Below are positions 57,901 through 64,000 of a DNA stretch of 64,000 nucleotides, piece after piece. The notes under the pieces were generated by a model. It saw only the letters and a list, made by a program, of their open reading frames with translations. It did no database searches and was not told the origin of the DNA. The DNA is taken from the NCBI GenBank assembly GCA_029210625.1, contig JARGFU010000021.1:35350-99349 (forward strand). Reading direction: 5' to 3'. Position 1 is the first letter of the stretch, and each line of letters begins with the position of its first letter. This DNA comes from Deltaproteobacteria bacterium. Its GTDB lineage: Bacteria; Myxococcota; Myxococcia; SLRQ01. The translations under genes were made by a program, and so were the position numbers.

Positions 57901-57916
57901 TGGCATCCGGCCTGCA
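57901..57916 (+). promoter_or_regulatory. Sigma-54-type promoter candidate for the large lipoprotein operon
   Basis: TGGCATCCGGCCTGCA has the -24 GG and -12 GC at the required spacing and matches TGGCAYRNNNNTTGCW at all but two positions. It lies about 130 bp before ATG 58048. The rest of the 249-bp gap has inverted repeats (CATCCGG...CCGGATG) and no gene. Confidence 0.4.
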
Positions 57917-58047
57917 GTACTGGCCGGCTTGGAATCCGGATGGTAGGAAAGCGGCGTACCGGCCGGGGGAAAGCTCCCACCCCCGCGGTCTTTTGGGTCG
58001 GCGGGAGCACGCCGGGGGATACCCGGGGTGGGTCGTTGGAGGACGGG

Positions 58048-61000
58048 ATGAGGGTTTCTCGTTGGTTGTCGGTCGCGTCGCTGGTCGGGGTACTGCTCGT
58101 GGCTGCCTGCACGAGCGGTCGCCCCGAGGTCGATGGAACGGTCGAGGGTGAGCTCTCCGGTTCGGTCCACATCGGGGCGGTGAGCGGCGCTCAGGTCAGC
58201 CTCCTCGCCGAGCGAGAGGGTGACTGGATCGTCCTCGACCGGACGGTGACCGACGCCGAGGGCCGCTTCACCCTGGCCACCGGGAGCGCGGCCGGCCTCC
58301 TTCGGCTCGAGGCGACGGGGGGCGACTATATCGAGGAGGCGAGCGGGGTGGAGGCCAGCCTGGCCGACCACCGCCTGGAGGTGATGATCTCCGACTTCGA
58401 GGCCGGGGAGCACCAAGACGGGCTCGTCATCACGCCGATCTCGACCCTCGTCGCGGCCTTCGCCCGCTGGCGCCAGGCCGAGCACGGTGAGAGCCCCCAG
58501 CTGGCCCTCCGCGAGGCCGCCCGGCACATCGAGGAGCACTTCGGGCAGCTCGCCTGGACCCGGATCCTCCCGGCCTATCCCACCGGGGTCGACGCGCAGG
58601 TCGTCACCGAGGAGCTGCGGGCCGGGCTGCTGCTGGCCGGGCTCTCCCGCCTCGCCCTGAACCTCACCGAGCGGCACGGCTACACCCCCGCCGACCTGAC
58701 CGCAGCCGAGCTCACCGCGCTCCTCGCCGAGGACATCGAGGCCGACGGGAAGTTCGACGGCAAGGGGCACGCCGGGCAGCTCATGGCCCTCGAGGAGCCG
58801 CTGAACGGCTACACCCTCCGGCACCGCCTGGCCGTCTCGACCGTCCACTTCCTGCAGTCCGAACGCAACCGGACCCGGATCGGCCGCGCCGATGTCGACG
58901 CGATGGTCACCTTCATCAACGGCAACGACAACCCCGAGCTCTTCCGGAGGGAGGATCCCCCCCTCCCTCTCGACCTCGACGATCCGGTGATCGAGTTCGA
59001 CGAGCCCGCGGAAGGCACGGGGGTTCGCGGGGAGATCGTCATCCGGGCGCGGGCCATCGACCGTGACTCGGGGATCGCGGCCCTCGGCTTCTTCGAGCCC
59101 CTCGAGCTCGTCTCCTTCGCGCCGGTGGGACTGACCGGGGAGGAGGCGACCATCGAGGCCACCCTCGACGTGAGCCCGCTGCCGGAAGGCGAGCTCTTCA
59201 TGCGGCTGCGCGCCACCGATGGGGTCGGCCTGCAGACCGTCGCGACCCGCAGGCTGGTCGTCTCCAACCACAGCCCCGGCCTGAGCGTCGCCACGCCGCT
59301 GCGTGACGCCGACGTCCTGGGGGCGACCGAGATCCTCGCCAGCGCCACCCCCAACCCGGGCACCGGCAGCCCCGTGGTGCGCCTGGAGCTGCTCGCTCCG
59401 GCCGGGCTCGTCGACCTCGACGCCACCGCCGCGGGCCTGCGGGTGCAGTGGGACACTACCCGGGAGCTCGAGGGCCCCTTCCTGCTCGTCCTCGAGGCCG
59501 AGGACGCCCTGGGCTCCATCGTGACCGTGACCCACCCGGTGGTCGTCGACAACCGCGAGCCCCCCGTGGTCGGCGGGGTCGCCCTCATCGCCGGGCGCCC
59601 CGTCCGGGGCGCCATCGCCGAGGCCCACGTCATCACCGAGACCGGCTCCTGGCCCATCGGCTCCTCAACCACCGACGGCCTGGGCCACTTCTCGATCACC
59701 CTCGAGGACGAGAACGTGACCTCGCCCGTCGCCCTCGTCGTCCGCGGCGCGCCGGGCGCGGCCTACCACCACCTGATCGCCCAGCACGACGTGCCCTTCC
59801 CCGACCCCGACGCCCTCTCGGCCTTTGCGCCCGAGGTGAGCGCCGCGGGCGACCTGCTCGTCAGCCCCTGGACCACCCTCGCCGACACCCTGGCCCGCAG
59901 CTACCACCTTCGCTCGGGGATGGAGCCGCCGGCGGCCTACGCGCTGGCCGAGGAGATGATCTCGGGCCACTTCAAGTCCTCCGCCTGGCCGGAGCTCGCC
60001 AGCAACCGGCCCCCGGACCTCACCGTCGACAACGACGAGACCGTGGACAGCGCCCGCCTCTCCCTGGCGGACGCGGGCCTGCTCCACTTCACCTACACCG
60101 TCTCGGAGGACGTCGCCGGGGATCCCCTGGCCCACTCCTTCACCGGCCTCGTCTCGCTGCTCTCGGACGATCTGAATGATCAGGTCTTCGACGGCTGGCA
60201 GGACGCCAAGCGTCTGCTGGTCTTCGGCGACTATCCGGCCGACGAGGAGCTGACCCGGGCCTACCTGGCGACCGGGATCCACGGCTTCGTCCTCTCGCCG
60301 GTCAACGGCTCTGGCCTGCAGGCCGACGCCGTCCTCTCGACCCTGCTCAATGAGATCGCCACCGACAGCCGGGCGATCTACCCGACCCCGGGAACCGCCT
60401 ACGACTCGGTTGGCCCGGTCATCCACTGGGTGACACCCTCCGAGGGCGCCGACGCCGGCGAGAACGAGATCATCGCCCGCGCCTGGGCCGAGGATCCCGC
60501 GGGAGGTGTCGAGCTCATCCTGATGTCCACCCTCGGCCCCGACGAGGATCCGGCACCCGAGATCGCCCAGCATCGCGTGCCCAATACCTTCGCGACCGGA
60601 GAGGTGGGGGTCGTCAGGCTGGAGGCCAGGGCCTCGGACCGCTTCGGCAACGAGAGCACCAGCACCCTGAGCTTCACCCGTCCGCGGGCCGGGGTCACCG
60701 TCCGTGCGCTCGATCCGCTGAGTGGGGCGGACCTGGGCGGCTTCGTCTCCGGCCCCTTCGACCTCGACGCCACCGCGACTGGGGGCTTCGCCACCGACCT
60801 CCTCGAGTTCCGGACGCAGGGCTGGCCGGCGGGGCTCTTCGGCACCGTCATCGGCGGCGGCCGGAACATCCAGAGCCTGATCGACGTGTCCGTGCTCTCG
60901 CTGGACGGCCCGATCTCCCTGGAGGTCGCCCACCGGACCGTCGACGGGGACCTCGCCACGGCCACCCTCGACGTCGTCGTCGATCGCAGCCTGCCCAGTG

Positions 61001-62886
61001 TCTCGTCGGTGCCCCTGAACGGAAACCTCCTCGACGGCCGCACCTGGTACGGCCCGGCCTCCCCCGGTGACAGCTTCGCGACGGTGCCCGTGCGCTACGT
61101 GGTGGGCGACCCCACTTCCGAGGTGACGACGCTCGAGCTCTTCGGCAGCGGCGTCACCGACGACGGCACCTCGATCCCCGTCCCCCCCGTCGCCCGCTCC
61201 ACGAGCTGCACCACCAGCTGCATGGGCGAGCTCAGCGTCTTCCTCGTCGAGGGCGTCTACGAGCTCTACGTCCGGGCCGTGGACCAGGCTGGCAACGAGA
61301 CGATCGACGGCCCCCACCAGGTCTGGGTCGACACGACCGCCCCCACCCTGCAGGACCTCTCCGGCACCTTCGACGACGAGGGGATGCTCGACTTCGTCTG
61401 GCAGGGCGGCGCCGGCGCCTACGTGCCCCGCGCCGGTCACGTCCCGAACGATGTCTCCCTCGCCACTCTGGCGATGCAGCAGTGGAAGAAGATGGAGCAG
61501 CGCCTCCACGGCACCACCGAGCTCGACGCCCAGCTCGAGAACCTCCCCACCTTCCACGTCGCCGCCGCCGACCCCGGCCAGAGCATCTTCACCCCGACCA
61601 GCGCGCTGCGGGTCGAGTCCGAGTATAGCTTCCAGGACACGGACGGCACCTGGAAGCAGCCCGCGGGCCGGGGCTGGAAGCCCTTGATTTCGGTCACCGA
61701 TCCCGCCGCCGCGCCGGCGACCCACACCGAGCTCGCCAGCCTGGAGCGTCTCGGCCCGAACCTGATGTACGACGTCCGCCGGCACCAGGTCTCCATCCGG
61801 GCCATCGACGCCTCCGGCAACGCCTCCGCCACGGTCGTCTACGACTTCGAGCTCGAGTTGCTCCCCGCGCCGGTGGCGGTGGAGGTGGACGCCGACTACT
61901 CGACGACGAGCACCGCCGATCCCCAGTCGCTCTACCACTACACCTTCGGAGCCCGGACCATCCACCAGCTCTTCGCCGAGAGCCACCAGGCGACCTTCAC
62001 CCTCGGCGGGCCGCGGATCGCCCGGGCCGTCATCCACCAGCCCTGGGGCTTTCCGGTGAAGGTGTGGTTGGACACTGGCAGTCTGTCCGACTTGAAGATC
62101 GAAAAATCTTCGGGGACCCAACTCATCGCTGGTCCGCTCAACCAGCACGACTGCGGCACTCCCACGGCGATGCCGGACTGTGCCACGGCGGTCCCCGCTG
62201 GGGAACCGAACACTCCCTGCCTCACCGCCTGGAACGATCCTGCGCGGGAGAACGTCTACCGCCGCAATGCCGATGGCGACCCGAACGGAGCGCTGAGTGA
62301 GTGCTTCTGTGACGCTTCGCCCTGCTCGGGGGTGCAAGTGCTGGCGCGTTCCGTGGGCTCATTTATTTCTGTACCGAGAGAGAAGACTCCCATGGCCCAC
62401 ATCCTCGATTCGACCGGCCTGCCGGTCTCTCCCAGTCAGCCCGGGGTCTTCGAACTCCCGCAGGGCGAGTATGTGCTCTTCCTCGTCTTCGCGATGCCCA
62501 CGGACCTTCCCTTCCTACGGGCCACGGTCACCCCGACCTTCCCCGGCCGCTACGCCTACGGCACCGTCCTCGAGTCCCGGGAGTCCTATCTCCCTGGCTC
62601 CGACCAGACCATCACCGTGGGCACGCCCGTCTACAAGTTTGGCCAATGCATCACCCCCTCCACCTGCACCAGCTACGCAACACAAGAGGAGAAGCTGCTC
62701 GAGGGCGACTTCTCGGCCGCCGTCGCGCCGGCCGACCTGAGCAGCCACCTCCTCCTGAACCTCCGCACCCTCTCGACCCGACTCACGAGCCTGCCGGCCC
62801 GTGACCCCGATCTCGGGACCGACCCCACCATCTCCCCCTTCTTTGCCCTGGACGCCACCCACTCCACCGACGAGAGCGAGCTATGA
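58048..62886 (+). CDS. Giant (1612-residue) Ig-like/carboxypeptidase-regulatory lipoprotein
   Basis: Start ATG 58048: GGAGG is upstream and a signal peptide with lipobox VAAC follows. The protein has a CarboxypepD_reg-like domain (VHIGAVSGAQVSLLAEREGD), a helical module (ITPISTLVAAFARWRQAEHG) and Ig/cadherin-like repeats (RLRATDGVGLQTVATRRLVV, LVLEAEDALGSIVTVTHPVV). The module pair then appears again (VGGVALIAGRPVRGAIAEAH; LVSPWTTLADTLARSYHLRS), and a long beta-rich C-terminal half follows. About eight Cys lie in 1350-1530. This architecture is known in Myxococcota and Bradymonadales surface lipoproteins; function unknown. The stop overlaps the collagen-like gene. Confidence 0.85.
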   Translation: MRVSRWLSVASLVGVLLVAACTSGRPEVDGTVEGELSGSVHIGAVSGAQVSLLAEREGDWIVLDRTVTDAEGRFTLATGSAAGLLRLEATGGDYIEEASGVEASLADHRLEVMISDFEAGEHQDGLVITPISTLVAAFARWRQAEHGESPQLALREAARHIEEHFGQLAWTRILPAYPTGVDAQVVTEELRAGLLLAGLSRLALNLTERHGYTPADLTAAELTALLAEDIEADGKFDGKGHAGQLMALEEPLNGYTLRHRLAVSTVHFLQSERNRTRIGRADVDAMVTFINGNDNPELFRREDPPLPLDLDDPVIEFDEPAEGTGVRGEIVIRARAIDRDSGIAALGFFEPLELVSFAPVGLTGEEATIEATLDVSPLPEGELFMRLRATDGVGLQTVATRRLVVSNHSPGLSVATPLRDADVLGATEILASATPNPGTGSPVVRLELLAPAGLVDLDATAAGLRVQWDTTRELEGPFLLVLEAEDALGSIVTVTHPVVVDNREPPVVGGVALIAGRPVRGAIAEAHVITETGSWPIGSSTTDGLGHFSITLEDENVTSPVALVVRGAPGAAYHHLIAQHDVPFPDPDALSAFAPEVSAAGDLLVSPWTTLADTLARSYHLRSGMEPPAAYALAEEMISGHFKSSAWPELASNRPPDLTVDNDETVDSARLSLADAGLLHFTYTVSEDVAGDPLAHSFTGLVSLLSDDLNDQVFDGWQDAKRLLVFGDYPADEELTRAYLATGIHGFVLSPVNGSGLQADAVLSTLLNEIATDSRAIYPTPGTAYDSVGPVIHWVTPSEGADAGENEIIARAWAEDPAGGVELILMSTLGPDEDPAPEIAQHRVPNTFATGEVGVVRLEARASDRFGNESTSTLSFTRPRAGVTVRALDPLSGADLGGFVSGPFDLDATATGGFATDLLEFRTQGWPAGLFGTVIGGGRNIQSLIDVSVLSLDGPISLEVAHRTVDGDLATATLDVVVDRSLPSVSSVPLNGNLLDGRTWYGPASPGDSFATVPVRYVVGDPTSEVTTLELFGSGVTDDGTSIPVPPVARSTSCTTSCMGELSVFLVEGVYELYVRAVDQAGNETIDGPHQVWVDTTAPTLQDLSGTFDDEGMLDFVWQGGAGAYVPRAGHVPNDVSLATLAMQQWKKMEQRLHGTTELDAQLENLPTFHVAAADPGQSIFTPTSALRVESEYSFQDTDGTWKQPAGRGWKPLISVTDPAAAPATHTELASLERLGPNLMYDVRRHQVSIRAIDASGNASATVVYDFELELLPAPVAVEVDADYSTTSTADPQSLYHYTFGARTIHQLFAESHQATFTLGGPRIARAVIHQPWGFPVKVWLDTGSLSDLKIEKSSGTQLIAGPLNQHDCGTPTAMPDCATAVPAGEPNTPCLTAWNDPARENVYRRNADGDPNGALSECFCDASPCSGVQVLARSVGSFISVPREKTPMAHILDSTGLPVSPSQPGVFELPQGEYVLFLVFAMPTDLPFLRATVTPTFPGRYAYGTVLESRESYLPGSDQTITVGTPVYKFGQCITPSTCTSYATQEEKLLEGDFSAAVAPADLSSHLLLNLRTLSTRLTSLPARDPDLGTDPTISPFFALDATHSTDESEL

Positions 62887-63701
62887 AGACCCCGACCCTC
62901 CTCCTCCTCACCTTCCTCGGTACGACCGCCTGCCTCGAGGGACCTCCCGGCCCCGAAGGCCCCCGCGGCGAGAACGGCAACTCCCCCTCCCCCGAGACCG
63001 TGGCGACCGCCCTGGTCCGGGATCACCTCGACACCATCCGGGGTCCCCAGGGAGAGCCGGGCACCCCCGCCACCGGCCCCACCGCCGAGGAGGTCGCCGC
63101 GGTGCTGGTGCGGGATCACCTGGCCGTCATCACCGGTCCCGAGGGTCCCCAGGGCAACGGCCCCACCGCCGAGGAGGTGGCCCAGGCCCTCGTCGACGGC
63201 TTCCTCCCGCAGGTCCGTGGCCCCGCCGGCGCCTACGACGCCGTCGACGCCCAGGGCCGGGTCATCGGCCGGGTCACCGGCCTCGGCCGCTATCTCTGGA
63301 TGGAGGCCGCGCAGGGCTTCGTCTGGATGCCCAGGACCCAATACCAGCCCTCACCCTGGCTGATCTTCACGCCCCCCCCTGAAATCCGGATCCTCTTCAG
63401 CAACAGCACCTGCGATGTCGTCACGGGCGAGGTCTTCGTGGACATGAGCTCGGGAGTGAAGCGGGAGCACTGGGTCGATCCGCTGATCATCGGCGGCTGG
63501 GCCGGGGACTACGGCGTACGCGGCACCCTGACCGCCCCGCGCGTCGATGGCGTGACCCTCCTCTCCTACAACGAGGGTGTCGAACGCAACTGCCAACCCC
63601 TCAACGAGGTCCGGAACGACCTCGTCGTCTTCGACACCGCCGTCACCCTCGCCCCCGGCTCCTGGACCGCGCCCATGACCCTCGTCCCCGCCATCCAGTA
63701 G
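62883..63701 (+). CDS. Collagen-like lipoprotein with three helical repeats
   Basis: A 272-residue lipoprotein (lipobox TTAC). Gly-x-y runs (GPPGPEGPRGENG, GPQGEPG, GPEGPQGNG, GPAGA) alternate with a repeated helical unit of about 20 residues: PETVATALVRDHLDTI, TAEEVAAVLVRDHLAVI and TAEEVAQALVDGFLPQV. The helical units may form a trimeric coiled coil that registers the collagen triple helix. The C-terminal ~180 residues form a beta-rich domain (LWMEAAQGFVWMP, IRILFSNSTCDVVTGEVFVD) with two Cys. Translationally coupled to the giant lipoprotein. Confidence 0.85.
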   Translation: MKTPTLLLLTFLGTTACLEGPPGPEGPRGENGNSPSPETVATALVRDHLDTIRGPQGEPGTPATGPTAEEVAAVLVRDHLAVITGPEGPQGNGPTAEEVAQALVDGFLPQVRGPAGAYDAVDAQGRVIGRVTGLGRYLWMEAAQGFVWMPRTQYQPSPWLIFTPPPEIRILFSNSTCDVVTGEVFVDMSSGVKREHWVDPLIIGGWAGDYGVRGTLTAPRVDGVTLLSYNEGVERNCQPLNEVRNDLVVFDTAVTLAPGSWTAPMTLVPAIQ

Positions 63702-63710
63702 CCCCTCCGG

Positions 63711-63899
63711 GGGTCCGAGAGCTCCTTCGGCCGAGGATAGGTCCCAGAACTTCAGCCGCTCTCGAACGCACTCGAGCGCATCCCGGTCGATCGCAAACAC
63801 CCGGTCGTGGGGCGACCAGTTGTCGTTGCCCTCGAAGCGCTGCACCTCGAGGGTGACCTTGTACTGAAGGGGTGACTGGTTCGCGAGCGACAGGATCAT
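63711..63899 (-). pseudogene. Possible gene fragment
   Basis: From ATG 63899 the minus strand reads about 60 residues with good codon bias (QYKVTLEVQRFEGNDNW, DRDALECVRERLKFWDL) and then runs on into the antisense of the collagen-like gene without a clear end. The start looks gene-like, the end does not. It may be the 5' remnant of a gene whose 3' part was lost. No homology recognised. Confidence 0.3.
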
Positions 63900-63915
63900 G
63901 CGGCTCCGGATCTTG

Positions 63916-63948
63916 TCCTGCGCGGGAGAACGTCTACCGGCGCAACGC
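63916..63948 (+). repeat. 33-bp near-duplicate of coding sequence from the giant lipoprotein gene
   Basis: It matches 62238-62270 at 31 of 33 positions (TCCTGCGCGGGAGAACGTCT and on). The shared frame encodes PARENVYRRNA in both. Beyond it the sequence differs (RYKQKSWIEELKKAAYP to the window end). This is either the tip of a paralogous gene or a recombination scar; the rest of 63702-64000 has no confident gene. Confidence 0.6.
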
Positions 63949-64000
63949 GAGATATAAGCAGAAGTCGTGGATCGAGGAGTTGAAGAAGGCGGCGTATCCT

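Noticed and set aside
57892..57907. Sigma-54 site starting at TGGCACGTC
   Set aside because: The GC dinucleotide is two bases too close to the GG. The overlapping site at 57901 has the correct spacing.
63351..63710. Downstream part of the minus-strand frame that begins at 63899
   Set aside because: It is antisense to the well-supported collagen-like lipoprotein and has biased, low-complexity composition.

Overview
The window is high-GC DNA with strong third-position G/C bias and almost no spare space between genes. Several features point to a Myxococcota (myxobacteria-like) genome. A secreted protein ends in a MYXO-CTERM tripartite tail. Three Hanks-type Ser/Thr kinases are present, one with the HRDVTPSN catalytic loop. 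Many lipoproteins carry Asp-Gly-Gly-rich linkers, and there are FHA/zinc-ribbon proteins, PilZ and PEGA domains. I cannot place it to genus. The window opens inside one gene, and its right edge (about 63.7-64 kb) looks scrambled.

Layout: 0-5.3 kb holds three alkaline-phosphatase-superfamily enzymes (one partial, one a threonine-type sulfatase-like membrane protein, one a lipoprotein) around a flippase-like membrane protein. 5.4-16 kb is mostly housekeeping: topA, dprA, a LysM protein, pgeF, a kinase, a lipoprotein, a DsrE-like protein, a lysine 2,3-aminomutase, ridA. 16-27.4 kb is a signalling block: a bifunctional (p)ppGpp synthetase/hydrolase, a PilZ-kinase-LysM operon, two zinc-ribbon/double-FHA proteins, a zinc-ribbon kinase, a DksA-type protein and a DacZ-like diadenylate cyclase. 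Three nucleotide second-messenger themes (ppGpp, c-di-GMP, c-di-AMP) therefore sit within 11 kb. 27.4-38.9 kb is metabolic and envelope genes (Rieske, isochorismatase-like, a lipoprotein protease, ADP-forming acyl-CoA synthetase, a haem lipoprotein, an acyltransferase, a divergent Lgt homologue). 38.9-49.5 kb has a DUF2339-DUF3999 fusion, a beta-helix/PKD surface protein and two glycosyltransferases. 49.5-63.7 kb is rich in exported proteins: a second divergent Lgt homologue, a neutral ceramidase, and an operon of large lipoproteins including a 1612-residue Ig-like protein and a collagen-like protein.

Recurring themes: (1) nine proteins have clear lipoboxes, while the two Lgt homologues present lack residues considered essential. 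(2) Three exported paralogues share a motif centred on KQLLGC...C. (3) Two families of intergenic hairpin repeats, built from 6-bp or 7-bp tandem units, sit mainly between convergent genes; the 6-bp family also appears inside a coding sequence. (4) At least thirteen genes have a TANNNT-type box 6-9 nt before the start codon (four of the thirteen boxes do not end in T) and mostly no Shine-Dalgarno sequence, suggesting common leaderless transcription. No rRNA, complete tRNA, IS element, prophage or CRISPR array was seen.
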